NCBI RefSeq assembly: GCF_007290395.2
Contig: NZ_CP041656.2
Span: 3,782,001 to 3,846,000 of the forward strand
DNA from: Bradyrhizobium cosmicum
GTDB lineage: Bacteria > Pseudomonadota > Alphaproteobacteria > Rhizobiales > Xanthobacteraceae
Direction of reading: 5' to 3'
Length of the DNA: 64,000 nucleotides
In this document: one piece after another, positions 36,142-44,783 of the stretch
Position numbering within the stretch: the stretch's first letter is position 1
Layout: the number at the start of each line of letters is the position of its first letter
Notes under the pieces: generated by a model
What the model was told of the DNA's origin: nothing
What the model saw: the letters and a program-made list of their open reading frames with translations, nothing else
The model's database searches: none
Program-made: the position numbers and the translations under genes

Positions 36142-36446
36142 TCACGAATCCTTCCCTGCGGCATGCAAACCTTGGCGGCCAGTAGGATGCCGCCAACAAA
36201 TTGTATGCATCCGCGGCAAGAAAATGGCGCCGGAAGTTGGCAGTTCTGCGCGGGGGCAAGTGCGGTAGGACCCCCGACCGGCTTGTCTCCGGATCAGGCG
36301 GTGGCGGAGGTCCGCGACGTGCTGGATTCGATCGGCGACACCTGCCCGGAATGCATGCCCTAATGCTGAGCCCGCGAGCGGACGTAATTTGTGCCGCCGC
36401 AACACGCTTGGCTCTCCAAATTGCGATGTGCCACGCGTCGTCTTCT
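36142..36446. other. Intergenic, only a weak open frame
   Basis: About 305 bases. A plus-strand frame at 36163-36363 (ending DSIGDTCPECMP) is the only candidate; it lacks a ribosome site and a known domain, so I do not call it. Confidence 0.35.
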
Positions 36447-37469
36447 TTATCGGCGGCCCCGATCCGCTTCATCGACGAATTCTACCGGCGTGCCCTTGGA
36501 AAGCCGTTCCGCGACGCGCTCGGCGTCCCAGTTCGCGAGACGGACACACCCGTGCGATTCCGACTTGGACACCTTTCCCGGAAACGGCGTGCCGTGGATG
36601 CCGTAGCCATCTGCCGAGAGATTGATCCACATCGAACCGACCGGATTGTTCGGGCCTGGCTTGATGACGAACGGTTTGCGCGAATGGACGCCTTTGAAGT
36701 GGTAGGTCGGGTTGTAGCGGTAGGTCGGATTGCGATCGATCTCCGTCACCTTCAATGTGCCCGAGGGAGATGGCTTCTCCTCACTGCCGATCGTCGCGGG
36801 ATAGAATCCAATCAGGGCGTTCGACTTGTCGAACAGTTTCACCGTCTGGCGAGACTTGTCGACTACGACCTTGGCCGCCTTCTCGGAGCCCTGCTCGGCG
36901 CCGGTGTCGATCACGACGATCGATTCTCCGGCCCGGTCGAGGTTGCGCCCTGGATTCAAGGCGGACAACAGGTCCTCGCTCATATGAAACTTCTCGGCCA
37001 AACCTTCGCGCGGGCTCGCGTAGGACAGCTTCGGGATGTCCTTCATGTCCTCCATCTTCGCGGGAAGCTTCTTGAGGAACGGTCCTGCGACGTCCTTGTC
37101 CGCGATGGTGTAGTTCATCGTCACGGGACGACCGTCCGCCGCGAGCTTCCCCCAAACCTCAGGACCGACGTCGTCCGAGGGCGGCAATTGCTGCGCCTCC
37201 TCATAGGCGCGTAGGGCCTTCTTCGTATTCTCTCCGAACCTGCCATCAACCTCGCCGGGGGAGAAATGCGCCCGATCTAGCAGAACCTGCAGCCTGACCC
37301 CCGCCGGGGTCGGCTTCTCGCCCGAGAGCGTTTTCTTCGATGGCTCCGCGGTGTCGATCGCCGCAGACTTCATTTCCTTGCCGAATGCGGAGCTCGTCGC
37401 CAGCGCTAGGCAAGTAAAGATACCTCCGAAAGCCGCGCTCCGATCCAGCGCGCGAAGACGCAAGCCCAT
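36447..37469 (-). CDS. L,D-transpeptidase with peptidoglycan-binding domain
   Basis: 340 residues. A signal peptide ([18 protein letters not shown]) is followed by a peptidoglycan-binding domain ([27 protein letters not shown]), then the YkuD catalytic domain with [25 protein letters not shown]. That contains the catalytic Cys in SHGCVRL and its His. It cross-links peptidoglycan or anchors proteins in the periplasm. The ATG at 37469 overlaps the TGA of the upstream small gene (TGATG). Confidence 0.9.
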   Translation of the reverse strand: MGLRLRALDRSAAFGGIFTCLALATSSAFGKEMKSAAIDTAEPSKKTLSGEKPTPAGVRLQVLLDRAHFSPGEVDGRFGENTKKALRAYEEAQQLPPSDDVGPEVWGKLAADGRPVTMNYTIADKDVAGPFLKKLPAKMEDMKDIPKLSYASPREGLAEKFHMSEDLLSALNPGRNLDRAGESIVVIDTGAEQGSEKAAKVVVDKSRQTVKLFDKSNALIGFYPATIGSEEKPSPSGTLKVTEIDRNPTYRYNPTYHFKGVHSRKPFVIKPGPNNPVGSMWINLSADGYGIHGTPFPGKVSKSESHGCVRLANWDAERVAERLSKGTPVEFVDEADRGRR

Positions 37470-37696
37470 CACTTTCGATCCGCAGGCGCCTGAGCGTTTG
37501 CCTTGTTGGCGTCGGCCTTGTTCGCTTCGTGGTGACCAATGGCGCAACCAGCGGCGGCGCCAAGCTTGCCGTGTCCGGCCATGTGGCCAGCGACGGCACC
37601 GACGATGGCGCCTTTGATGCAGCCCTTGGCGTCGGCGGCGGGTGCCAAGGCGAACGAAATCGCGGCCACCAAGGCCACCGACATGATACATTTCAT
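37469..37696 (-). CDS. Secreted glycine-zipper small protein
   Basis: 75 residues: signal peptide [23 protein letters not shown], then a Gly/Ala-rich zipper ([22 protein letters not shown]) and a charged tail ([13 protein letters not shown]). The start at 37696 has GGAG seven bases upstream. It overlaps the L,D-transpeptidase, so an envelope role is likely. Confidence 0.7.
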   Translation of the reverse strand: MKCIMSVALVAAISFALAPAADAKGCIKGAIVGAVAGHMAGHGKLGAAAGCAIGHHEANKADANKANAQAPADRK

Positions 37697-37719
37697 CTGC
37701 ATTCTCCGAATCTGGATTA

Positions 37720-37910
37720 CTGCTTGGTCAACGCGTCGCGGACAAGTTCCGTTCCGACCGTATGTTTCCGGCCACTCATTCCGGGCCAGGCGGAGAGCAT
37801 CTGTGCCGGCGCCCCAGGCCTCCGGCGCCGCCTTGATCGAGGGGACCGCGATGGCGAGGTCGTAGATGCCAAGCCATGTCCGGTAAGTCTTCAGCTTTGG
37901 TGATGGAGAC
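37720..37910 (-). pseudogene. Remnant of a small rhizobial protein gene
   Basis: The frame reads LKTYRTWLGIYDLAIAVPSIKAAPEAWGAG, a start I associate with small proteins beside ku in this group. It then loses sense and runs into the glycine-zipper gene without a stop. No start codon is visible. Probably a truncated gene; modest support only. Confidence 0.35.
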
Positions 37911-37928
37911 TGCCGGCGGCCGCGACGC

Positions 37929-38156
37929 TCAACGCCGCCGAGCGAACCAGACTCCCAACACGAAAGCCGCCAACAGCGAGCGCAGCGGTGCTTCCACCGT
38001 CGCCTTCCGGAGCCGCTCGGCCAATTCATCCACGGACTGCCGGAGGTCCGTTTGCTTCCTCGTCCCCGACTTTTCTCGAGGAGGATTCTCAAAGCCGCCC
38101 TGCTCTTTCGTCAGCCCGGAGGCTTCCGTCATCGCCGAGGTTTCGCGCTCATCCAT
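37929..38156 (-). CDS. Small protein with C-terminal membrane helix
   Basis: Up to 75 residues (a second ATG at 38132 gives 67). A charged helix, QSVDELAERLRKATVEAP, precedes a short hydrophobic segment (LRSLLAAFVLGVWFARRR), resembling DUF883-type small proteins. Lies just downstream of ku. Confidence 0.6.
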   Translation of the reverse strand: MDERETSAMTEASGLTKEQGGFENPPREKSGTRKQTDLRQSVDELAERLRKATVEAPLRSLLAAFVLGVWFARRR

Positions 38157-38206
38157 GCGGTCCTCCTACGTTTGCTGAAGCAAGCGCCATCGAGACCCCC
38201 AGGTTC

Positions 38207-39136
38207 CTACGCCGACTTCCGCCGGGCCCCTGACGCGGGCTTCTTCACTGCTGTTTCCTTGGCCGGCTTCTTGCCGGCGATCGGCATCAGCATCTCCTTC
38301 TGGCCGGCCGCTGCCTTCTTGGCCTTCTCGACCGGCTTCTTGGCAGCCTTCGTCTCGGCCGCCGCGCCGCCGACGCTCTTGCGTAGTGCATCCATCAGAT
38401 CAACGACGTTCTCGCCTTTCGGCCGGTCCTTCGGCACGATCGGCTTGCCGGCGCGCTTCTGGTTAATGAGCTCGATCAGAGCGGTCTCGTAGTGGTCCTC
38501 GAATTTTTTGGGGTCGAACCGGCCGGCTTTCTGGTTCACGATGTGCTTGGCAAGATCCAGCATATCCTTGGTCACTTTGACGTCCTGGATCTCGTCGAAA
38601 TATTCCTGCTCGCTGCGCACTTCGTACGGATAGCGCAGCAGCGTGCCGACGAGACCCTTGTCCATCGGTTCAAGTGCGATGATGTGCTCGCGGTTGGTCA
38701 GCACCACTCGCCCGATCGCGACCTTGTCCATCTCGCGGATGGTCTCGCGGATGACGGCGAAAGCGTCGTGGCCGACCTTGCCGTCGGGGCGGATGTAGTA
38801 GGGGCGGATCAGGTAGCGCGGGTCGATGTCGGTCCTGTCGACGAACTCGTCGATCTCGATGGTGCGCGTGGATTCCAGCGCGATCTCCTCGAGCTCCTCC
38901 TTCGTGACCTCGATGAACTGGTCCTTCTCGAGCTGGTAGCCCTTGACGATGTCCTCGTTGGGCACCTCGTCGCCGGTGTCGGAGTCGACCTTGAGGTACT
39001 TGATCCGATGGCCGGTCTGCCGGTTGAGCTGGTTGAACGAGATCTTCTCGCTCTCCGAGGTCGCCGGGTAGAGCGCGACCGGACAGGTGACGAGGGACAG
39101 CCGAAGGAAGCCTTTCCAGTTCGCGCGGGGGGCCAT
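38207..39136 (-). CDS. ku: Ku, NHEJ DNA-end-binding protein
   Basis: 309 residues beginning MAPRANWKGFLRLSLVTCPVALYPA, a typical bacterial Ku start. The core has KISFNQLNRQTGHRIKYLKVDSDTGDEV, DIDPRYLIRPYYIRPDGK and ALIELINQKRAGKPI. The C-terminal Lys/Ala-rich tail is typical. Ku binds broken ends and recruits LigD, which is not in the window. An in-frame start at 39205 is less likely. Confidence 0.93.
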   Translation of the reverse strand: MAPRANWKGFLRLSLVTCPVALYPATSESEKISFNQLNRQTGHRIKYLKVDSDTGDEVPNEDIVKGYQLEKDQFIEVTKEELEEIALESTRTIEIDEFVDRTDIDPRYLIRPYYIRPDGKVGHDAFAVIRETIREMDKVAIGRVVLTNREHIIALEPMDKGLVGTLLRYPYEVRSEQEYFDEIQDVKVTKDMLDLAKHIVNQKAGRFDPKKFEDHYETALIELINQKRAGKPIVPKDRPKGENVVDLMDALRKSVGGAAAETKAAKKPVEKAKKAAAGQKEMLMPIAGKKPAKETAVKKPASGARRKSA

Positions 39137-39283
39137 AGCTAAGCAACGCTCCAGGTACGGGGACTTGGACTCAAGACGAACGGGGCGGAGCGGTTCCGAC
39201 ACCACGGACGGCCGGCATCATTTCCCCGGTTTTCGACTTTGGACGGACTCGACTCTTTTGTTCCTTATATGTTCTAATTCGTC

Positions 39284-39694
39284 ATGACCGACCGACCCGC
39301 GAGCTGGCGCATGCCGACACTCAAGCAGATGGAAAAGATGGGAGCTGCGATCGACGGAAAGGCCCCGCCCGCACGGGGGGTGGCCCCGAACGAGGATCTG
39401 CCGCCGGAATACTGGCAGGCCCTGCTGGAGGACCCTCGCGCCGAAGCGGTCGGCAACACTCCTGGCTCTCCCGGACGCCTCCTGCAGCTGAGGCTGATGC
39501 CCCAGCACCTTCTCAGGGTGGGTTGCCGGCGCTGCGGCAGGACGGTCGAGATCCAGAAGGCGGACGCCACGCGGCTCTACGGTCCGGAGGCGGTCTGGAG
39601 GGATGTCGGCCAGCGGCTGCTCGACAACACTTGCAGCAACCGGACCGGCCGCCACGAAGAAGACGGGTGCTGGCCGGCCTTCGATGTGGCCTAG
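39284..39694 (+). CDS. Hypothetical protein with CxxC zinc knuckle
   Basis: 136 residues starting MTDRPASWRMPTLKQMEKMG. It has LRVGCRRCGRTVEIQKADA, a CxxC, and a later Cys (NTCSN, DGCWP) that could complete a zinc site. It is divergent from ku. Function unknown. Confidence 0.6.
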   Translation: MTDRPASWRMPTLKQMEKMGAAIDGKAPPARGVAPNEDLPPEYWQALLEDPRAEAVGNTPGSPGRLLQLRLMPQHLLRVGCRRCGRTVEIQKADATRLYGPEAVWRDVGQRLLDNTCSNRTGRHEEDGCWPAFDVA

Positions 39695-39704
39695 GCACCG
39701 CTCA

Positions 39705-39869
39705 ATGGCGCCGAAGTATCACCCGACGCCCCTTTCCGGAGGCGACCGCAAGGCGCTCGCCAAGGAGCTCGGCCGCGCCCGCGCGATGACCTCGATTCTG
39801 GCCGCGCAGTCGGCCGAAGCCCGGGCTAAGGGCGAGGCTCTGATCCGGACGGCGGACAAGCTGGCCTAA
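39705..39869 (+). CDS. Small helical protein, unknown
   Basis: 54 residues, MAPKYHPTPLSGGDRKAL, then a helix with KELGRARAMTSILAAQ. Lies 10 bases after the previous gene, same strand. No motif recognised. Confidence 0.45.
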   Translation: MAPKYHPTPLSGGDRKALAKELGRARAMTSILAAQSAEARAKGEALIRTADKLA

Positions 39870-40143
39870 CGAACATCTGTGGGCACTGGGTACGCCGATC
39901 GACCCTTCGCCGACGATCGACCAGGCCGTCAACGGCGGGTACCCCTGGATCGAGATCGAATGTTCGCGCTGCAGGACCAAGCGGGACGTCGACATGGCCG
40001 CGCTCCGCCATCCGCCCACCACCTTCGTCCACGACCTCGCGAGCCGTCTCCGCTGCAGCAAGTGTGCTAAGGCGGGGCGACGGCCGCCGGCCACGCTGCT
40101 GCAGCTTGCGCAGCGGGCCTGCCATCCAAATCCGGAGACCTGA
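39844..40143 (+). pseudogene. Zinc-ribbon gene remnant without a start codon
   Basis: The frame reads GYPWIEIECSRCRTKRDVDM, then HPPTTFVHDLASRLRCSKCAKAGRRP, a two-knuckle zinc ribbon familiar from this group. Between the preceding in-frame stop (39841) and the ribbon there is no ATG, GTG or TTG. The 3' end lies about 20 bases before the IS110-type hairpin. Loss of the 5' end, perhaps tied to the neighbouring insertion, is inferred. Confidence 0.5.
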
Positions 40144-40165
40144 CGCCGTGTGCTGGTGTGGACGG

Positions 40166-40218
40166 CCTCTCATCCCCACGGTTTGATGGCGCTCTCGGCG
40201 TCACAGAAAGATGAGAGG
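40166..40218. repeat. Inverted repeat upstream of the IS110-type transposase
   Basis: CCTCTCATC (40166-40174) and GATGAGAGG (40210-40218), nine bases perfect, just before the start codon. IS110/IS1111-type elements often have short subterminal repeats; the exact element ends are not resolved. Confidence 0.5.
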
Positions 40219-40226
40219 AAAGTCTA

Positions 40227-41255
40227 ATGAATATTCCCGTTCGTATCGGCATGGATACCTCGAAGTCGGTGTTCCAGCTTCACGGTGTTGATGAAAATGA
40301 GGTAGTGGTTGTCCGGCGCCAATTTCGGCGAGCCGAGATGATCCGCTACTTCGAGCGGCTTCCGCCGGTTCTCGTCGCCATAGAGTCTTGCGGCAGCTCG
40401 CACCATTGGGGGCGCCTGCTCCAATCTTTCGGGCACGAGGTAAAGCTGATCCCTCCTCAATACGTGAAGGCTTACGTGAAGCGCGGCAAGAACGACGCGG
40501 CTGACGCCGAGGCACTGTGCGAGGGGGTCACCCGGCCCAGCATGCGGTTCGTACCTGTGAAGTCGAAGGAACGGCAAGCGGCTTGCATGTTGATGACTGT
40601 GCGGGAACGCCTAGTCAGCGTTAAGTCGCAGCTTTCCAATGCTTTCAGGAGCTATGCCGCTGAGTTTGGTATCGTCGGACCCGCCGGCCAGCAGAACGTC
40701 GCGGCACTCATCAAACGTGTGCTCGAAGACGAAAGCCTGCCGGAAATGGCGCGGGATCGCTTCCGCCTTCAGGCTGACGAGTATGCCGCGGTCCAAGCTC
40801 GCCTGGCGAAGATCGAGGCCAAGCTGATGAAGTGGCATCGCGAGGATGACATCAGTAGACGTATTGCGACAATTCCAGGCGTCGGTCCGATTGGGTCGTC
40901 GATGCTCAGCATGAAAGCGCCGCCGCCCGAGACGTTCAGATCGGGTCGCGACTTTGCGGCGTGGCTCGGGCTGACACCCAAGGATCATTCAACTGGCGGC
41001 CGGCAAAGGCTCGGCGGCATTACAAAGGCCGGAGATTCTATACTGCGATCGACATTGATCGTCGGCGCAACCGCACTGCTGAGGCATATCCGAAAGGGCC
41101 GTCATAAGCCCACACCATGGCTCGCTTCGCTGCTGGGGCGAAAGCCGCCAAAGTTGGTCGCGGTGGCCTTGGCAAACAAGTTTGCCCGCATAGCTTGGCG
41201 CTTGATGATATCGGGTGGCGTGTACAAGCAGCCGGGGGCCGCCATGCCGACTTGA
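40227..41255 (+). CDS. IS110-family transposase
   Basis: 342 residues. The N-terminal DEDD domain has IGMDTSKSVF (Asp), VAIESCGSSHHW (Glu) and KRGKNDAADAEAL (two Asp). The C-terminal Transposase_20 domain has IPGVGPIGSSML and FAAWLGLTPKDHSTGGR, with the Ser nucleophile region. Full length, so potentially active. The organisation is of the IS1111-like branch. Confidence 0.92.
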   Translation: MNIPVRIGMDTSKSVFQLHGVDENEVVVVRRQFRRAEMIRYFERLPPVLVAIESCGSSHHWGRLLQSFGHEVKLIPPQYVKAYVKRGKNDAADAEALCEGVTRPSMRFVPVKSKERQAACMLMTVRERLVSVKSQLSNAFRSYAAEFGIVGPAGQQNVAALIKRVLEDESLPEMARDRFRLQADEYAAVQARLAKIEAKLMKWHREDDISRRIATIPGVGPIGSSMLSMKAPPPETFRSGRDFAAWLGLTPKDHSTGGRQRLGGITKAGDSILRSTLIVGATALLRHIRKGRHKPTPWLASLLGRKPPKLVAVALANKFARIAWRLMISGGVYKQPGAAMPT

Positions 41256-41518
41256 TCTGAAATCGGCCCGCGAGCGAGGTTGCTCGGCGGATTGCCCACT
41301 AACTTGCAGGACGCAGTAGATGGAAGGACCGATCGGTCGATACGCGCGAGCTTCCGAAGATTACACTGGCACTAAGAGTGTCGCCCATGTGCTTGGAGCG
41401 TGCGTAGCGAACACCATCTCGGCCAGCGGGCTTTGTCCGCGCAAACAGGCCGGACATCTGATAGCAAGCGATCTGGCCAAAAGTCTGCTACAATCCTGAC
41501 AAGTGGGGGGCCGTCCAC

Positions 41519-42235
41519 ATCTGCAATCTCTACTCGATCACGACCAACCAGGCCGCCATCGGCGAGCTGTTCCGGGTGGTCAACCGCTACGTCGGCAACC
41601 TCGCGCCGATGCCGGGCGTGTTTCCGGACTACAAGGCGCCCATCGTCCGGACGGGCGCCGAGGGCCGCGAGCTCGCGACGGCGCGCTGGGGCATGCCGTC
41701 GTCGTCGAAGGCGCTGATGGACGCTACGAAGAAGCGTGCCGAGAAGCTGCAGGCCAAGGGCAAGACCATCGATTTCAAGGAATTGCTCCGGATGGAGCCC
41801 GACGGCGGGACGACCAACATCCGCAATGTGAAAAGCAAACACTGGAGCCGCTGGCTCGGCGTCGAAAACCGCTGCGTGGTCCCCTTCAACTCCTTCAGCG
41901 AGTTCAACAAGGTCGCGGGCGGCGACATCTGGTTCGCGCTCGATGAAAGCCGGCCCCTCGCCTGCTTCGCCGGGATCTGGACCAACTGGACGTCCGTTCG
42001 GAAGGTCAAAGAGGGCGAGACCACCAACGACCTCTACGCATTCCTGACGACGGAGCCGAACGCCGAGGTCGGCGCGATTCACCCGAAGGCTATGCCGGTG
42101 ATCCTGACGACGCCGGACGAGGTCGAAACCTGGATGACCGCGCCTGCCGAGGAAGCCCTGAAACTGCAACGTCCGCTTCGGGACGGAGCGCTCCGGATCG
42201 TGGCCCGGGGTGCAAAGGAAGACAAGGTCGGGTAG
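41519..42235 (+). CDS. SRAP/YedK-type abasic-site protein with ATC in place of ATG
   Basis: From 41519 the frame reads I-CNLYSITTNQAAIGELF and continues to ARGAKEDKVG. The SRAP family normally begins M-C-N, where Cys2 links covalently to abasic sites in single-stranded DNA. Here the codon before Cys2 is ATC, and no ATG/GTG/TTG lies between the upstream stop and it. The next possible start is GTG at 41576, which would remove Cys2. Otherwise the domain is intact, including NVKSKHW.RWLG and the HPKAMPVIL histidine. Either a rare ATC start is used or the gene is dead. Confidence 0.7.
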   Translation: MCNLYSITTNQAAIGELFRVVNRYVGNLAPMPGVFPDYKAPIVRTGAEGRELATARWGMPSSSKALMDATKKRAEKLQAKGKTIDFKELLRMEPDGGTTNIRNVKSKHWSRWLGVENRCVVPFNSFSEFNKVAGGDIWFALDESRPLACFAGIWTNWTSVRKVKEGETTNDLYAFLTTEPNAEVGAIHPKAMPVILTTPDEVETWMTAPAEEALKLQRPLRDGALRIVARGAKEDKVG

Positions 42236-42245
42236 ACGAGGCCTC

Positions 42246-43190
42246 ATGACCGACATACGCGAGATCCTTAGATCCCAGCCGCTGCGGATAGGCATTTCGA
42301 CCCGTGCCCTCTTCAATCTCGAGGAGGAGCACGCCATGTTCGAGAGCCAAGGGGTCGAGGCTTACGCGAAGCTGCAGCTCGAGCGAGAAGACACCCTCAT
42401 CGGGAAAGGACCCGGATACGAAGTCGTGGAGAGGCTTCTGCGGCTGAACGAGCCGGACCAAAAACCGTACGTCGAGGTCTTCCTTCTCTCGCGCAATTCA
42501 CCCGATCTTTCCCTGCGGGCGTTCAACTCCATCGAGCATTACGGGCTCGGAATAAAGGCGGGCAGCTTCACCAGCGGCCGGTCGCTCGGCCCCTTCATCT
42601 CCGCCTGGGAGCTGGATCTCTTCTTGTCCAACGAAATCGCCGACGTGCAGGCGGCGATAGAAGCGGGAGCCGCCGCAGCGAAGCTGGGCACGGCTCCGGA
42701 GGCCCGCCAAGAGGATCCCAGCGACGAAGTTCGTATCGCTTTCGACGGCGACGCCGTCGTGTTCAGCGCGGAATCCGACGAACTCTTCAAGAATCAAGGA
42801 CTGCAGGTCTTCCTGGCACACGAACGCGAGAACGCGAAAACGCCGATGTCCGGCGGACCGTTCGGCAACTTCCTGCGGAAGCTCTCAATCCTGCGGCAGA
42901 TCTTCATGAACGACATAGGCGTCAGCAGAGTTCGGATCGCCATCGTCACGGCACGCAACGCGCCCGCCCATGCCCGCGTGGTGCACACCCTACGTGACTG
43001 GGGGACGCCGGCCGATGAAGCGCATTTCGTGGGCGTGCGCCCCAAGGGACCGATCCTGAAAGCCCTCGGCGCGCACATTTTCTTCGACGACCAGATAAAG
43101 CACGTCCTCGGCGCATCCGGAGTCGTGCCGTCAGGCCACGTCCCCGGCCCGCACAATCCCGATGAGCCGGTAATTCCGGCGGGTCTCTAG
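42246..43190 (+). CDS. Cytosolic 5'-nucleotidase-like protein
   Basis: 314 residues. It has ALFNLEEEHAMFESQGVEAY, VEVFLLSRNSPD, VRIAIVTARNAPAH and AHIFFDDQIKHV, the motif order of the 5'-nucleotidase family with a HAD-like fold (Pfam PF06189). It probably dephosphorylates nucleoside monophosphates. The ATG at 42246 lies 10 bases after the SRAP gene. Confidence 0.8.
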   Translation: MTDIREILRSQPLRIGISTRALFNLEEEHAMFESQGVEAYAKLQLEREDTLIGKGPGYEVVERLLRLNEPDQKPYVEVFLLSRNSPDLSLRAFNSIEHYGLGIKAGSFTSGRSLGPFISAWELDLFLSNEIADVQAAIEAGAAAAKLGTAPEARQEDPSDEVRIAFDGDAVVFSAESDELFKNQGLQVFLAHERENAKTPMSGGPFGNFLRKLSILRQIFMNDIGVSRVRIAIVTARNAPAHARVVHTLRDWGTPADEAHFVGVRPKGPILKALGAHIFFDDQIKHVLGASGVVPSGHVPGPHNPDEPVIPAGL

Positions 43191-43352
43191 TGCCGTACCA
43201 ATCGGCATCCGGAGGGGCGGCGTGCATCATCGATACCCCGCCTCCTTCAACGTTCCGTCCTAGCTTCGGCTTGCGGCTTACCGTGCGGCTTCGCTTGACG
43301 ATAGCAACCGGCCGAGAGGCAGGCCCCGCGAACGCAAGGATGGACGAGGCGG

Positions 43353-43634
43353 ATGTCTGAGGTGATCTATTACGTCGCTCTACCGTTCGTTTTCTCCGAC
43401 GACGGCATGGCTGCCGGCGAGCCAGCGGAATGCCTGAGCGCCAACGCCGCCGTCATGCGGGCGGAGGCGCTGTCCCGGAAGCTCGGCCACGCCCGGGCCG
43501 TCGCGTTCTCCCGGACCGGAGACCCGTCCAGCGGTGACTTCAGGGACGCCAAGCTGATCCGGAAGTTCGCGAGGTGCCCGAGGGCCCGAGCGCCTCGCCG
43601 GTGTGCCGCGCCTCGATCATGTTGCCGAGGATAA
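43353..43634 (+). CDS. Small hypothetical protein, possibly frameshifted at its end
   Basis: 93 residues: MSEVIYYVALPFVFSDDGMAAGEP...NAAVMRAEALSRKLGHARAVAFSRTGDPSSGDF then DAKLIRKF. The N-terminal 75 residues look like a conserved small family. After RKF the frame turns Arg/Cys-rich, while another frame offers EVPEGPSASP, closer to what I expect. A one-base loss near 43570 is possible. Confidence 0.55.
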   Translation: MSEVIYYVALPFVFSDDGMAAGEPAECLSANAAVMRAEALSRKLGHARAVAFSRTGDPSSGDFRDAKLIRKFARCPRARAPRRCAAPRSCCRG

Positions 43635-43643
43635 CCACCTCAC

Positions 43644-43901
43644 CTATTCGCCACGTGATATCTTCGCCGTCCCTTGCCGAATTTCGTCCTGATGGCTCTT
43701 CAGCCATTCGTCGATCGCCTTTTCCGCCAGTTCGTATGCCGGCTGCTCCCTCGCGAGCGCTGCAAGCTTAAGCCGTCGGATTATGTTCGGGTACATATAA
43801 ATCAAGAGTTGGCTCCGCTTGTCTGCTCTCGCCCGCGCCTTAGACGCCCTCTTTTTTGGCTCGCGCACCTCTTGGCCCTCCGCGGCCAGATAGCTGACCA
43901 T
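43644..43901 (-). CDS. Ribbon-helix-helix-like DNA-binding protein
   Basis: 85 residues. A basic N-terminus (KKRASKARARADKRSQ) is followed by LLIYMYPNIIRRLKLAALAREQPAYELAEKAIDEWL, the beta-strand plus two helices of an RHH/CopG-type regulator. A palindrome of the form AGATAG-N4-CxATCT overlaps its start codon and recurs 121 bases upstream. Divergent from the TnsA-like operon at 44118. Autoregulation and control of that operon are inferred. Confidence 0.65.
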   Translation of the reverse strand: MVSYLAAEGQEVREPKKRASKARARADKRSQLLIYMYPNIIRRLKLAALAREQPAYELAEKAIDEWLKSHQDEIRQGTAKISRGE

Positions 43902-43903
43902 CT
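43888..43903. promoter_or_regulatory. Operator-like palindrome 1
   Basis: AGATAGCTGACCATCT overlaps the start codon (43899-43901) of the RHH gene. It shares AGATAGCT.AC.ATCT with the perfect palindrome at 44009. Confidence 0.5.
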
Positions 43904-44008
43904 AGACATTTCTAGCATCGTGGCGAGTCCGACGGAAGTACTGATTTTCGGAAAAACCCAAGATATCCACACCCCAATCAGCCTCTCCCGACCGGCCGCT
44001 CACCACCT

Positions 44009-44024
44009 AGATAGCTAACTATCT
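44009..44024. promoter_or_regulatory. Operator-like palindrome 2 and -35 overlap
   Basis: AGATAGCTAACTATCT is a perfect 6-4-6 inverted repeat. TTGACT at 44024-44029, a -35-like hexamer for the plus operon, begins on its last base, so a bound repressor would block it. Confidence 0.5.
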
Positions 44025-44117
44025 TGACTCTTAGATTGTCACCTGCTCTGTTTGGACGCGCGGACCGGGTGGAGGCCTGGCTTGATAGATCTCTCCCGGT
44101 ACAATCGGAGACGATTT

Positions 44118-44783
44118 GTGACGCAGGCAAAACTGAGTTCTCGTCCCTCCCGCTCGATCGATCTGCTTTCGGCCGCCGGCCGCGCGCTCCTCGGTGACGG
44201 GAATGAATCGAACTGCCGGAGGCTGGCGGTCCAACTGCTGGTGGACCCGGGGGTCCGCTCCTTGAGCTTTGTCACCTCCCTCCCCCTCGCCGGCGAAGAC
44301 GTCGACGTCCGGATGTTGGTAGCTGAGCACGACGATGGCCTAGTCGCGTATGACGTCGTGGACGAGCGCGATGACCGCGATATTGATACCGAGGGGCTGC
44401 TGCTGATTGCGCTTGATCAGCACCACATCACGCTACGCGCAATGGACGCCCTTTCGATCTGTGCCCAACCTATCGCCCGGCACTGCGAGCGCATTTGGGA
44501 ACACCACGCGCTCAATGTCGGCCACGACCTCCGCGCGCGGATTGAACGGGTTCTTGAAAGAGAGCGCCTCAGCGCTCGCGAATTGGGTCATGCCGTCGGT
44601 GAACGAAACATCGTGCCGATTGTCTGCAATCTAATCTGCAAACGGGTTCTCTACTGCGACCTTTCGACCTCGCTGGATCTCGACGCTTGGGTGGCTCGTC
44701 GCTCGGATCGCGCGGTCGCAAGCTCCTTGAGGAGCCGCAAGACTGCGCAATTCATGAAACTGAAACTGGGAGGCACGACATGA
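44118..44783 (+). CDS. TnsA-like protein without nuclease residues (pseudo-nuclease 1)
   Basis: 221 residues from GTG at 44118, with GGAG seven bases upstream (a TTG at 44052 is worse). The layout follows TnsA: ES helix (residue 30), LLVDPGVRSLSFVTSLP strand, DVDV near 61-64, then a helical part and a C-terminal winged-helix-like end (LSARELGHAV...RVLYCDLSTSLDL). TnsA needs Glu, PD and QxK-type residues. Here PD is absent and the last strand is VAYDVVDER with no lysine. It resembles the proteins at 45316 and 49770. It is the first gene of an operon with overlapping stops and starts. The role is unknown; binding to TnsB or TnsC without cutting is a hypothesis. Confidence 0.55.
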   Translation: MTQAKLSSRPSRSIDLLSAAGRALLGDGNESNCRRLAVQLLVDPGVRSLSFVTSLPLAGEDVDVRMLVAEHDDGLVAYDVVDERDDRDIDTEGLLLIALDQHHITLRAMDALSICAQPIARHCERIWEHHALNVGHDLRARIERVLERERLSARELGHAVGERNIVPIVCNLICKRVLYCDLSTSLDLDAWVARRSDRAVASSLRSRKTAQFMKLKLGGTT

